Shown here: positions 21,366 to 34,335 of the stretch, one piece after another
Position numbering within the stretch: position 1 is the stretch's first letter
Layout of the letters: every line of letters starts with the position of its first letter
Assembly (NCBI GenBank): GCA_948146395.1
Contig: OX411549.1
Span: 38,983,692-39,047,691 of the forward strand
From: Fragum whitleyi
Lineage: Eukaryota; Mollusca; Bivalvia; Cardiida; Cardiidae
Reading direction: 5' to 3'
DNA length: 64,000 bases
The notes under the pieces: generated by a model
What the model was told of the DNA's origin: nothing
The model's input: only the letters and a program-made list of their open reading frames with translations
The model's database searches: none
Program-made: the position numbers and the translations under genes

Positions 21366-22661
21366 CTTATAATTAGGGATGGGAACGAATATTCGAATGT
21401 CCGAACATTCGTTTTTCCCGCGAATATTCGAATACGATTTTCGAATACGAATATTCGTTTTTATGAGACTGAATTTGAACATTTGCCTTTAATTTCTGGA
21501 AATAGAAGTTAAAGAAGTGGAAATTGAAACGATTTTCTCACAGTTATGCTCAATCGTATGTATATAAGTGTAAAGAAGGTACAAAGAAAATCAATAATTA
21601 TGGCAGGTTGCAAATCTTCCTTTCAGCAGTCTGTCAGTGAAAGATCGCCCAATTTAAGAATGTGTTAATATAACGCCTTTGGAGAGATGAAACCTATTTG
21701 CATATTTTCGAATACGTCGAAACAATTGTCGTTGCGCTTGAACGCGATTCATTTGAAAAACGACTGCCGCGCAGCGTTTGTTATGATATTTTATCTCTTG
21801 ACTCGATTTAAAAGAAAAGCAAATAATTGTTTTTTACACTGGCAATAAATCAAGTGTACAGCCATGAATTTTTGCAATATTCGCCGATGGGCGACCGATT
21901 TGTCTTTTCTACTCATACTATGTTCATAAAAGACACGTAGTAGTTATAACGCTTTGATTGTCAATCGAGTATGATTTCGACGTATTTCGGGTTAATCTGA
22001 TATTTTGTTTCAAGTGTGTCTGTTCTATCGTACATATCGTACAAAAATTTAGAATACATCACCAAAAAGGGTAAAAAGTTGTTAAGTCTCGGAAAAAATC
22101 AAAATATATGTTCTTGTCTGTCGACGCCAAAAAACATCGCAATCAAAGCTTGAATCACTATGTTTGACGAACTTTTCATCGCACATTTTTCACTGTCCTA
22201 ATTTATATTGTCGCATGAAAAGAGAACATAAAGTAAAATCAAGACAAATAATTTAAATTTTGTTGGATGTGATTCTCCAAATAAGTTCACCATTCCACAG
22301 GGTGTGAGGAACGTAAGGCAACCTTACTTGGAGATTCAATGACGTCTCGGGCCGCGCCTTCGGAATTTAGTAATTTTCTTTTTTATTTTATTTCTATAAA
22401 GCATATCTAAACGTAATATTTTTTCAGCAAAATTAAAGTCAGAGAATCAAATTTAAATTAAATTGAATTTCTTTTCTTATTACTCATTATTTGTACAATT
22501 GAAAGTAACCTCGAACAAGAAAAGGAATAGTAATCGGATATAAACAATACTCGGATATTCAATTTTGAATGGAACCAAAACGAATATTCGAATATATTCG
22601 AATATTCAAAACAAATATTCGAATATGAATTTTGCTATTCGTTCCCATCCCTACTTATAAT
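21366..22661. mobile_element. Non-autonomous hAT element with perfect target duplications
   Basis: The element proper is 21374-22653 (1280 bp). The inverted ends are TAGGGATGGGAACGAAT and ATTCGTTCCCATCCCTA. They are flanked on both sides by the identical 8-bp duplication CTTATAAT (21366-21373 and 22654-22661), the hallmark of hAT transposition. Subterminal regions are packed with TTCGAATA words, likely transposase binding sites. There is no transposase frame, so it must have been moved by an enzyme encoded elsewhere. The intact duplications suggest a fairly recent insertion. Confidence 0.93.
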
Positions 22662-22746
22662 CATACCTTTTGAATCATTGGAACACTTTTTTGTTGACGT
22701 TGTACAAATATCCTTGGTTCTTTGCCCTCCCTTACCCTATTTTCAT

Positions 22747-23064
22747 ATGACAATGAAACAAACAGGCCTTAGAGGGGAGTCCATTCGAACCCTTCGAATC
22801 CCATATGGATTCGCCGATGGAGGACATTTTACAGTGTCCCTTAAACACCACTCAGGTCTGGATTTTTCAAACAATGTTTTGAATTTTCACAATTTTAACC
22901 GGCATCTGCTTTCAAGTTCAGCTCAAATTCGTAAAGAAACGAGAAAATCTGTTACCCTTATAGATACATGTGAGGGAAAAAACGCGATGTACTATGTGGC
23001 GATAAAAAATCTCGAAGAAAAAAGGTATTTTCACAAGGGTTTCGGAACTCTTGCAGGAGAATAA
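22747..23064 (+). other. Orphan open frame, doubtful gene
   Basis: From the first ATG the frame codes about 105 residues, starting shortly after the hAT element. I recognise no domain, signal peptide or repeat in it. Without a splice context or a paralogue it is more likely a chance frame than a gene. Confidence 0.15.
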
Positions 23065-23944
23065 ACATATTTACACGGAACGTAATTTTTCGATTGAACG
23101 GAAGTGCGTAAATGGTTGTTTAAAAATGAAAATAACAATATTACGAACTTCTGTTTCCTAACTGCAACTGCTACGACTGGGTTGGCTATGTCGTTTTAAC
23201 AAAATACACATTTCTTGGTAGTTCCTAGGTGTTCAACTCATGTATGGTAATCCAAAGTTTACATCCCGAGTTGCACGAAAACGGGGTGTAGGCTTCTAAA
23301 AATCTTATATTTTTCTCTATAGCTGGTCAATCTCAATTTGTTCGTTATTTTCTTGTTTAAATAATTGCAATCTAATAAAATAAAGAATTTTGATTGGTTT
23401 AAATCGCATCACGGGGGGGAAATCCATTGCACTTTATTTCTGTATAAAATGCAAAAGGTATTTCGGGAAACCCCCGATCTTCGATCTGCATTTCCTGTGT
23501 TGTAGGAACTCGAAAACCCCTCGTTTCCCTTCCATATCGTAATATTGCTATTTAATATATCAGAAATTAAGATATTTTCGAAAGAATTTATGATTAAAAG
23601 TATGCAAATCAGATTCTGAGTCGATGTTTACAGTGAGTCAACGAAGACCACCAAACAACCCTACCAGCTAAGCCCGATCACGATAGTTTCGGTTTAAAAT
23701 GTGGAATGACTTGTCAAAATTATGTTTTGATTATAAGTACCTCTACGAATGTCAAATTGTCGTTTATTTGTGTACCATTTGATTAACTTTATGCCGTTTA
23801 ACTTCGATAGCGAGAAAAGAAATACACGATCTAAAAATAGATTGTGTAATACGCGCAGAAAGTAGACTCGAAACTTTAATGTTTAGCCGAGTATTTTACT
23901 AATTTCTTAGACCAAAAGGATTGCAATTATAAGGGCCGAGTTTC
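23065..23944. other. No gene recognised
   Basis: AT-rich non-coding DNA without clear repeats. Confidence 0.5.
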
Positions 23945-24075
23945 TTTTTCACAGCGTTTATTGGGGTATAAAGTGCAATTGCCTTAGCACATGGCTTAAA
24001 CATAACGCCCTACGGGCGTTATTTGCCATGTGCTAAGGCAATTGCACTTTATACCCCAATAAACGCAGTGAAAAA
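23945..24075. repeat. Large palindrome, 51-bp arms
   Basis: Arms 23945-23995 and 24025-24075 match at 50 of 51 positions (GCGTTTATTGGGGTATAAAG..). The 29-base loop contains another inverted repeat (ATAACGCCC / GGGCGTTAT). The whole 131 bp can fold as one hairpin or cruciform. Likely a young foldback MITE. Confidence 0.92.
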
Positions 24076-24462
24076 GACACTCATCCCTATAGTAATGTGT
24101 AGCGCTTATCATAAAATCATTACAAATGTCAATGATAACTTATCAAATTTCTGTCATAGCTCCCCTTGTCTTCTATAACGAATAGCCATCAGAGATTTCA
24201 TTGTCTTACACATGGGTAGGATCCCATTCTAATTGACGTGTTCACCACGCCACCAAATGCCCGTTTTCGTCGTAGTTCTGCTATAAGAGCGCTAAAAAAT
24301 TGGGTTTTAAACGTACGAGATGTTGCTTATAAGAGAAAAAAAATTTGTTACTCGATTTTATTTGAGAGATTGTTGAAAGCGACGTAAAACCCCAATTCAA
24401 ATTCAAATTCGCTAACATAAAACGTAAACAAAATCAATGAATATACCTTGAAACGATATCGC

Positions 24463-26343
24463 TAGACCTGGGATCGATTTCATATCAATTTAATCGATTA
24501 CAATTACTATGATTACATGTACTAATTACAATATGATTACAAAGTTTTTCAATGTAATTGATTACAATTATAATAACTTTTGCAATGTAATCATGATTAC
24601 ATCTGATTGCTTGATTACATTTCATTTCAAACTTACTTGCAAACATTTTTTGAGTTCTTTCTTTAAGTTGGATTTATAAACTTGAAGATATAGCAAACTG
24701 GAGAAGGATAAACAATACATAATTTATGCCTTAATCTTCTCCTAGGTCTTTTAATATCTACCTGCATGCTATATGAAATGAGATACACCCGAAGTTTTAA
24801 TATCCACTAAGAATCGCCTTCTTTAAAAATCCATTGATTTTGAAAAAAAAAACTTGTTTTTTTGTGTATAGTTATCAAAATTTCATTATTTGGGTAGTTG
24901 TAGAACTAAGTTGTAGATATTGTGCATGTAGGTAGTGTGGATAACTGTTAGCTTTAGTTTTAGCTTTAGGTTTAGTTGTTTCACTTTTGATGACATCTTC
25001 TTTAAACTTGGTAGTATTTTAAGTATCACTTCATATCTCTTATCTCCAAAATCAATTTTCTTGGGATTGCGCCATCAATTGTAACAAATACTTTCACAAC
25101 CAGTGGTGAGCACCTATGGCCGAGGGTAACATCTGCAATGCTTCTGTTGGTATATTCGATGCAACAAGAAAGATGAAATCAGTATTTTCCCAATTTTAAA
25201 TGAGTAACATGTTTTTTCTAGTTTTCTCTAGTTTATAATTTCAGAAAAGGTGACTTTTTGCTAAAAACTAATGCAGTCTGTTTACCAGTTTAGTATACTG
25301 GTAAATAAAAGGTTATGCGTTATTAGCCTATTTTTCCTTTTTTCAATTGGAGGAATATAAGGTTTTGTAGGATTTTTTAAGCCCAATCAATATCAATTGA
25401 AAAAATAGTGTAACAGCAACTCATATTCTATATTTTGAAGTCCTCAATTAATTTTTGCCAAATGGACTTAAAACTAAACCCAATTGAAATAAAAGCAATA
25501 TTCCTATAAGGAAACCATCCTAATATAGATTTATTTACCGGTACATACAATTTCAATTGAACACATACCATGTTTTCGGATAGGAGAAAAAATATCAGAG
25601 AAATAGGAATTATTATTAAAAGAGAGAAAAGACAAAGTTGATTTGCCAATAGATGAATATTAAAATATAAATCTAAATTATCATGAGCTGTCAGATAAAG
25701 AGTTATCAAAAGGCAATTGCTTTACAAGTGCTAGGGGCTCCTATGATATTAATTTAGAGTGGCACTTCTTTAAATCCCTTTATGCCCTTTATCTTCATCA
25801 CTATAACTCTTGTTCAGCAGACATTTATACAAGTTTGAAATGCCTTAACTGTCATTTTCAATTCTAAAAACAAGAAATTACATAACACGTTCTAAACTAG
25901 ACAAACAAATAAATATTCCTTGAAATTCAAGTATAAAGCAGCAATACAATCTCCTATTAAGTGAGATTATGAAATAATATGGAATTTAACTGTTTGATAT
26001 TTTTAGCATTTTCTCAATTAAAGTGTGATTAAGTCAGACTAATTTTTTGAAAGTATTTTTCCTTTGACATATTTATATTCAAAGCTAACACCAGTGACCT
26101 AGGAATTATTTTTTTTAAATATTTAATTAAGATTTGCCAAATATGACTATCAAAGATATCAATTTTGTTAAGTTTGATTTGCAAATCAACAATTGTAATC
26201 ATAATGTAATAGAGATGTAATCATCATTACAGGCCTTTTTGCAATATAATCGAAACGCGACAATTACAGATTACAATACGATTACTCAAAAATTGTAATC
26301 GATAACATGTAATCATGATTACCGATTACGATTCCCAGGTCTG
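24463..26343. mobile_element. hAT-like non-autonomous element (1.9 kb)
   Basis: Ends TAGACCTGGGATCG and CGATTCCCAGGTCTG are inverted. Both ends are rich in TGTAATC/GATTACA words, as in hAT subterminal regions. Flanks share ATCGC but not a perfect 8-bp duplication. A 93-residue minus frame inside (25428-25709) is hydrophobic and does not resemble a transposase. Confidence 0.7.
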
Positions 26344-26469
26344 ATCGCTACCGAAAACAAAATATCTTTTCTTGAGAGTAACGGCTCTTTTGCACTTTTC
26401 CTCAATAAAATCTTTCCATCTGTGAAGTTTCATGATTCTAGCTAGCATCCTGTTTTTAGATATGCTCCG

Positions 26470-26535
26470 ATTAAGAATTGTCTACGGGAGGACGTGCCGA
26501 CCGACCGACAAACGCCGACAGACGGACCGATCAAC
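26470..26535. repeat. GACC/GACA-rich simple repeat
   Basis: Short imperfect run of CCGACCGACCGACAAACGCC followed by GACAGACGGACCGATC words. Confidence 0.75.
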
Positions 26536-26789
26536 CGATCGACAAATGAAAAGCAAGCAATATACCTACTCTTCTTCAATGGCAGACATAATCAATATCC
26601 AAAGGGTGATGAAATGAGATAATCGCATTGCTCTACTTCTGGGCTCAGATTATGTGTACAGGGGGACTTGATTAGGAGACAAATGTCGGAAAGGATATGT
26701 GCGATCGTCAGGGATCGAAGCCGAGACCTAATGATTAAGGATTGGGAGTTTGAAGAGCTGCATTGTACCTATTTTGCTATGACTGAGGC

Positions 26790-27010
26790 ATTTTCCTATT
26801 AACGCACATTTTATACTGCGAAACATAGCATTATCCTTGGTTGATACTTATCTGACAATCATCGATATCTACGGCGGCTCCGGTATAACTTCAAAAAAAA
26901 AAATCATTAATGTGCCTCGCCGAAAATAGACAAAAATCGAACCAGTAATTGAAGCCATGATTCCCTCGCTTCGTTAATAACATGAACGAGTATACACAGT
27001 ATACAGAGTA
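26790..27010 (+). repeat. CTCGCCG-type dispersed repeat, copy 1
   Basis: Shares GATATCTACG..CTCCGGTATAA, GTGCCTCGCCG and GAGTATACACAGTAT with 31840-32060 in the same orientation. Non-coding. Confidence 0.6.
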
Positions 27011-27224
27011 AAAAGCTCATTTCGTCTTTTACATTTGCAAAACAGACAACGTGTTTGCCATGTTTCTGGGAGTATTTAAGCCCAATTCATTTTACAAGAT
27101 TTTCAACGTGTAGCTGTTCATCACAAAATATCATGAGATCTATTTGGAATCGAACCAAGGTAGTAAAACGTTCTGACATGAACTCTAAAGTAAGGAGATC
27201 TCAAATTGTAATTAAGCTTCATGT

Positions 27225-27520
27225 AAAGTGTTTGATTTGTTTGTTTGTTTGTTTGAATGGGTTTTACGCCGCTTTCAATAATTTCGCAGTTATATCGCGG
27301 CGGCCGGAGCACCTAACAATGGATTCCTGATATTTCTTTCACCTGTACTACCATTACACCCTTTCCTAGCCTCCGACTGCTATCTCACAAAGGTTTACGA
27401 TTATCTACCCATTGGTGAGAGACAAACGTCGGAAAGGATATTAGCCGCCACCGGGGATCGAACCAACGACTTCCAGATTGGAAGTCTTATGCCTAACCAA
27501 CTTCGCTATGGTGGCGGCCA
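27225..27520 (-). mobile_element. tRNA-derived SINE
   Basis: On the minus strand the head has A-box-like TAGCGAAGTTGGTTAGG (about 27491-27508) and B-box GGTTCGATCCC (27453-27463). The body ends in GGGTTTTACGCCGCTTTC.. and a TTTG run (27236-27255 on the plus strand). The same body is found at 47925-48240. Confidence 0.8.
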
Positions 27521-27569
27521 AAAGTATACCTCGTATGACTGTGACCTACACCTCTCGACCACGGAACCG

Positions 27570-27750
27570 TTTTTGTAAAGTGTTTGAGACCCAATTTTAA
27601 GGGCACTTCATTTGCTAAGAAAAAGCAGTATGTCCAGGTATAATATATGTCCAAATGAAGCTATTTATGAGCACAAGCAGTTAAGCAACATAACACTGCC
27701 ATAGCTATAGTGGTATAGCCAAAATATTGCGGAAAGGATTATTTTGTACA
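27570..27750 (-). mobile_element. GGTTCATGTAAAGTGTTTGAG MITE, diverged copy
   Basis: AAAGTGTTTGAGACCC, AAGGGCACTTCATTTGCTAAG, GAGCACAAGCAGTTAAGCAAC and TTGTACAGAATAAG match the complete element at 55486-55710 in reverse orientation. The far end is decayed. Confidence 0.7.
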
Positions 27751-28689
27751 GAATAAGAAACTGAATGACTGTTGGATAAAACTGGCTCCTTTTTTAACAA
27801 AGTACAGTAAGTACCTTTTCCCCACCCGACACCGAAAGATATCCTAGGGGTCACTTTTCAGCAACAAGTCAATTGCTCTGGCTCAACGGTATGTTATGTA
27901 TTATGTGTGTATGTCGACGATGAACCTATGTGTACAAGTCGTATTTCTGAATAAAATTCTGTTCTGCTCTGTTCTGTTCTGATCTTTACCTTTAAGTGCG
28001 AATTTAAGTCCAAAAATGACGCTGATTGGGGTGCTCTTAAATAACAGTTGACCTCGGATGCAGTCCCTATTATCCCAGGAAACGAGTCTCAGTCACGCAA
28101 CATATTGTGATGATGGAGGGTTCCAAAGACTGTCTAGCGATGACATATCGGTGTTGGATTTGTTACTTAGAGCCCAGTGCTAACTGTAGAGAAGGACTCT
28201 TCGATCTGAACATCTAGACTGCCCGACCGGGATCGCTTATCATGTGTACTGGTAGTTTTCATATTGCCGCTGAATGACAGAGTGTCTTTTTGTCAGTCGC
28301 CTGGACAATTTTTTGTCCGGACAAACATGTTGAAGCCATCTTAGAGCCAAGTCTTCATCCAATGTTCCCAGTTTGATCATTTGAAGCATGTCGAACAGGA
28401 GCCCCAAACGGCGCCACAAAGACCCCCTTAGTTTACCATCTTGTCGAAATGTTTTTAGTGTAATCATCGAATGCTCCTGCAAAATGCTAAAAATCGCCAA
28501 CAGTACTTATTATACAGCTTAATCAGAAAAACTTTCAACGAATATTTTCTGGTTGTGTCATCTTTTAAAGGGCCCGGGAAGCACTGAAGCTGTACTCCTT
28601 TGTTTGCAAAACAATGGCTATCTATTGCAGAAAATGACAAAGCATCAGAAATCACAATTTGTCTTATTTATTTTCTTTCATGGTTTGGC
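27751..28689. other. No gene recognised
   Basis: Non-coding by eye. The minus frames at 28240-28500 and 28464-28655 overlap in different phases and show no known domain. Confidence 0.45.
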
Positions 28690-29260
28690 ATAAAACACCC
28701 GACCAAAGTTATGAAAATCAGAGGCTGGCCCTTAACTTTAAATCGACAGTATACCTATAAGGTTGTTTAGCCATATATCAATTTTAATTTCAAAAGATGA
28801 AAAATATATAGCTTTTTATTATAGATCATTAAATTAAAAAAAAAACTGTAATTTGAAATAAATCGCAGAAACTATTTCACATTAATACGGTGTTATGTTG
28901 CACCATTCCTAACATCTATTTTAAAAATATTCCAAACCGGTTGGACATGTATGTGACAAAATAAATTGAAAATAGCCTGAGATTTACATCTAAGATTGTA
29001 GAAGTACCTAGTAGAAACTTCTGTCTACATTCTGATCAGATTCAGGCAAATTTTATCCAGCCGTAATGAAGTTGTTGGTTTTGAACAAAATATCTCCTTT
29101 GCATAATGGTTAGGCTATTATGTTATGAAATGGGGCCTCTAATGTTGTACAACTGCTCACCTACAGCTTCAGTTTGAGATATTGTTTAGCTGGGCAAACT
29201 GTCGTTTTTGTAAATAGAAGCAGCATTAAATTTGGTTTAAAAACTCTTTACATGAATCTT
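28690..29260 (+). repeat. 500-bp dispersed repeat, forward copy
   Basis: Matches 50385-50900 in reverse complement. Shared words include AAACCGGTTGGACATGTATG, ATCTAAGATTGTAG, GTTGTTGGTTTTGAACAAAA and GCAGCATTAAATTTGG. Non-coding. Confidence 0.75.
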
Positions 29261-31165
29261 AAACAGCCACTTTAATCAAAAGGACATTAAAAATATCGAT
29301 AGAAATGCTTCACAAAGCTTTACAAGATCAAGGTATGCAAAGGATTGGTTCCAAGAGAACCATATGTTCTTGATTAATTTTTTTTAATCTTAATTTAGAC
29401 CACGCTTGAAGCAATTTGGCCAATCAGAGATCAGTATTTTAAAAGTATATGTCACAGATACAACTCCAAGTATTTACAGATATACGATGGTTGTGAACGC
29501 ACACGTGAATCTCGACAATTTTTGCGTGCCGAGTTATTTCAAAAAGATAATGAGCATCTTATTTGAGCGCTTTTTTCTTAGGTACCCCGACATAATTTGT
29601 CTCATGTTCCAATCTTTTTTAAGTGAATATATATTTCGTAGAGTGTATCTTTACAATGATTTGACCAAAAATCAGCATATCTTTCCATGCATTTTTCGGA
29701 GAAAATGGGGATTTTTGAAAATATAACTTTTTCTTACAAAAAGACCAAGAAACGGACGAAAAGAAGCTGAATGGCGACCTTCAATTATAGTGAGTTGGTA
29801 TACGTGATAAATTGAAAACAACGAATTGCAAAATATTGGATAAGTAACATTTACAAGACGAAAATGTAGGAAAAAACGTTGGTTTTTTTCGACGAAATCT
29901 ATATTTTATTTTAAATCAGCGAAAAACATACATCTATATTAAATATAGTTGAAAGAATATGATAGAAAATTAGTTTAACATTAGAAGATTTAGAAAAGGT
30001 AAAGTAAAGTAGGTGTATCCAGGCATTTTTGCCATTTTGCTTTCCATGAAACCACCAACCTTCTAAATTCAGGCGCTCACCCATTTTCGTATTCTGGTAA
30101 TAAATATCCATTAGATAGGAGTTTGTTGATCTTTGCTGTAATACAAAACATGTACCTCATTACAATTAATGTAACTGTTATTTAAGTTCCAATAACTGAT
30201 AATCCAGGTACGTAGAAAGCAATTGAGGGGGGTTGGGGATTAGATGAAGACTCGTACCTTTGAGGTTCTTCTTTCATTGCAAGACAAAGTAGAATTTCGA
30301 TTTCTACGCCTGTAATAATTACTGGGAAGGAAGATGGCTTCTTCTTCTACTTTTACAAAAGAAAATGCAAATGCAAGGAAAAATTATATTTATAATAAAC
30401 CCCATCATCATGCATATGTCATAAGAAGATGCATTTCAGGCAAAAAACTTAATGCGTCCATGATATACTAAATAACTAAGTGCCATTTGTTGAATCTTCC
30501 AGAAAAATTATTCAAATGACAAAAGACATTTGGAAGGTAATGCCATGGCAGAGAAAGGTCAGGTTATAGTATTATTGGAAAAGGAATACTTGCTTGCAAC
30601 ATGAGTCTTCTTACTTTCGACCTCGAACAAATTATCCCGATTTTTCATAAAGTACGCTTTGGAGAAAATAATCGTTCATCATTAAAGATTCTGTAGTTCA
30701 AGTAGTTTTATCAAGTTTTATTCCACTGACCCTGTCGGAACAAGTTATTGTAACCTTGGAAAGGAAAAATTGCTCGTGAATCTATGTTACAAACATTTCA
30801 AGAGGGTTGATAATTTAAAAAGTCTTACATCAGTATGAAATAATTTTCATTGCAATATGATTGCAAAACAAAATAACAACAAAGTTAGAATATCAAAAGT
30901 CACGAACCTAAAATATAAAATATAACAAAAGGCATAAACTTTTATTAAAGGGATGTAATATGTTTTCGTTATTTTTGCTTATTCTAGTCAAGGTTTGCAA
31001 TTGTGTCGGGGTACCTTAAATACTTTCTATATGCATAGTCGCAAAAATACAAAATATCTGCAATAAATAACGGGACCAAAAGTAATTTTAGCATAGCTAC
31101 ACAGTTATAAGTTAAACCTTAGCGAGCCTTAATCTTTTTCTTTGGTAAGCGGTTCAGATAAACAA
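29261..31165. other. No gene recognised
   Basis: AT-rich DNA. A 106-residue plus frame at 29406-29726 lacks any recognisable domain, splice context or paralogue. I do not call it a gene. Confidence 0.45.
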
Positions 31166-31169
31166 TACA

Positions 31170-31505
31170 GTGCTAGAAAAGCGTGGCCTAAGTCGGATAG
31201 AAAATCTCGTGCCGCGGCATATGTATAGGATAGAAAACGAGTTCAGTTGTATATGGGAAATAGAAACGAGCGTCAGCAAGTGTATTTTTCCCATATACCG
31301 CGGCACGAGATTTTCTATCCGACTTCTATCCGAGCGTGGTCTAAGTCGGTTAGAAAGTCTCGTGCCGCGGTATATGAAAAAAATAGACACTCGCTGACGC
31401 TCGTGTCTATTTCCCATATACCACGGCACTCGTTTCCTATCCTTTACATAGACACTCCATGATGCTTGTGTCTTTTTTCCATATACACGGAACTCGTTTT
31501 CTACC
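31170..31505. repeat. Cluster of alternately inverted 30-bp GC-rich units
   Basis: Units related to CATATACCGCGGCACGAGAT occur five times in alternating or inverted orientation: 31194-31223, 31292-31321, 31347-31376, 31413-31442 and 31479-31505. Between them lie inverted GAGCGTCAGC / GCTGACGCTC words. The cluster can fold into nested hairpins. Overlapping frames on both strands are by-products of the inverted units. Confidence 0.85.
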
Positions 31506-31839
31506 TTAGATTGTGCTGGGAGGATACTCCAGCCGTCAGTGTACAAGGTAACAGCCACATGACAACTAAATTTGGATATTTTTTTACTTTCTTCAATTCT
31601 TCTTGTCTAAGTATTCGGATATAACATGGCATTTATTAACATAAAAATAACTGTTGATATAAATGGTGACAAGTACCTTATTTTTTCAAGTTTTCATTTG
31701 AAGTACAACGCTTTTTCGTAGGCAGGCCAAAAATAGCTTCCTGACTCCATCATAGTGGAATTTAGTAACATAACGTCACGTCACTTATGTATACTTGAGG
31801 CGCCTTTTAGGGGGAGGGGTATTGGAATTTTCAAAGATT

Positions 31840-32060
31840 TTTTTTAATACCGCAAAGAAAATTCACGCAATATTTTTGGCTTATGCTGACCTGACATAAT
31901 TCATTGATATCTACGCCCTCCCCGGTATAATTTCTAATATTTCCTTAACTTAAGGCACCTCGCCGGGGACAAAGAAAAATTCGCAACGGGTAATGGTAGA
32001 CATGATTTTCTCGCCTTGTTGATAACATGGCCCGAGTATACACGGTATGCTATGATCATT
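31840..32060 (+). repeat. CTCGCCG-type dispersed repeat, copy 2
   Basis: ATTGATATCTACGCCCTCCC, GGCACCTCGCCGGGGAC and GAGTATACACGGTATGC parallel 26790-27010. Confidence 0.6.
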
Positions 32061-34335
32061 TCAGTTTATAACACAAAGGCGCATGTTCACGCTGATATAA
32101 AAGCTGATAAATACCATCCGATTTGATTAATAGATGCATTTGAAGAGCTAATGTTCTAGCAGAAACAGCCATGAATCGCCTTTTTCATCACAGCACCGCG
32201 GAATGTAGTGGCATGACGTCACAAATACCTATGACGTGACTACATGTTTACATTTAATTTGGGGCGGATTCGGGGAGGGGGGGATTGGTAGTTTCAAAGA
32301 ATTCAGTTAATATATCGGCCTTAAATAGACAAAGTCATGTATTAAGTCAAAATTCTAGAGTATAATGAATTCGTAATACGGTCTCTTGTCAGGGTATATG
32401 ACAATTTTTTCCAGCCGGGAATAAATCGTCATATACCCCAGCAAGAAAACGTATAACTAGTAAACTAGAGTATACCACGGCCTCAAGGATAAAAGACTTA
32501 CAATTAGTCGAAAATTTTGTAGTACAAAAATCTTTTCTTTCTTGCTTCTGTAAATGACGACTTATTTCCGGCGGTAAAAATGATGTCAACCATCGCCTGC
32601 TGCGATAATAATAATGCGCATTTAATGAACGATATAATCTTCCATTGAAGGTTAATCCGGTTTAAATTTAATGAACAGGAAATGATCAAAGATAACACAC
32701 TCGGTATTTCTTTATTAATTACAAAACCACATGCTGCAATCAAAGTATTCTTTAAACACACTTGTCTGATTAAATGGAAAAAATGGAAATAAATACTACA
32801 CAGATAAAAGCGAATCCTAACATTTGTGCAACTTGTGAGAGGAAACAATCGGCGTGTTTAAGATAAGGTAATTAGTAAATGTTGTTTATTACATACAACG
32901 CAAGGTAATTATAACTTTCCACTTTCAAAAATTTTAATCATTATACTTTTGTCATACGGTGGCACTTCTTAATATCCAAATTGTGTGTAAGTAACACTTT
33001 TTGTTGACATATACATTATCAAGTGTTTTAAAAATATGAATCTTCTCCACTTGTCCGTATATAAATAAGAGCGAATTTTGGCTTGACCAGGATCAAAAGG
33101 AACTTGTTTGCAAAGAAAGGAATAAATAAAATGTGAGAAACCATAGCATTAACGAAGAAAATTCTAAAATATGAATGTCTAGCCTTTGTCATAAATATAC
33201 TGAGCAAAAATAAAAAGTATCCACCCAATAAAACTGCGGATTGCTTTAAAAGTACACACAGAATTTCTATGCAACTTATTGCAAATTACGCATTGACCAT
33301 TTGTAAATCGATTTGAAAAGTTTTATTTGATCTGAAGAAGCCGCTACCGAATTATAGACGTTAACGTAGCCTAGGGGTCGTTTTTAAAAATCACTGACTC
33401 TCAATTAGATATTCAATTGATTTTTTTTAAAGTTTTAAGCTTCTCGGATGCAATGTTAGTGCGTTAGGTATCCTGGATTGATAAAACAACTTGATACCTT
33501 CAGCTGCTTCCTACTAACGTTGTGTCAAATGAACACAAACAAACAGAAAACGTCTTCTGCAGATTCAAAGCTCAAATTTACCAAATTCTCTCTGCACGTT
33601 CTTTGTCAAGAAAACCAAGTCAAAACTTCTCAATTTCATTTTTTGCTGACAACAAACAACATTTGCATTCCTACGTTTCGTCAACGTTTCCTCTCGCTCT
33701 TTGGAGATGCGCGTAAGAATATCTAAGAAATTTGCTCGAGTTACAATTTTAGACTTAAATTGCATTTTGCTTGGTTTTAAAGTTTGACGTGTTTATACAT
33801 TAAGACATTTATTTCGCTTTCGTTTTGAAATAGTGGTTAGAAAGCGTGGAAGCAATCACGTCAACGCCGATATGAAAACTTTGGCGTGACGTCTTCCCTG
33901 TAGTCCCATTGAGTTGAAGAAGGCGAATAAAAATGCATCTCTATCGGAAATGGTCAGCACACTTCTTTTTTGTTCTTCTTTTTCAACTCACGTCCGTAAA
34001 ATTTACTCAACGTATGACGGTTTTTGATAACGCATGTGGTCAAGTTTTTCTCAGCCTCGTTAGAAGACTGTGTTGTACGGAGCACAACTATTCTTTGATT
34101 TTTATTTACCACAGAACTTTAGAGATTAAATTCATATGAAAAGAAACTTAAGATCAAACATGTAACATACGTCGACGTAGAAAATGACGATTTCAACATT
34201 TCTTGAAAACACAAAAAGTGACACGTTGTTTGAATGAAAAGAGCTATGTGCGTGAGAAAACAAAGCACTGGAAACCCATTGGTACCTTAATTGTTCAAAG
34301 ACAAGTTTCTTAGAAGCATGCATTCGTCCTAAAGT
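32061..34335. other. No gene recognised
   Basis: AT-rich non-coding DNA. Several short frames (32504-32848 minus, 33478-33726 plus, 33933-34139 plus) are mutually overlapping and without domains. Confidence 0.45.

Noticed and set aside
22678..22746. Upstream start of the orphan frame after the hAT element
   Set aside because: It depends on a TTG start, implausible in an animal gene.
31154..31558. Overlapping 134-, 75- and 71-residue frames
   Set aside because: They are both-strand readings of the inverted GC-rich unit cluster.
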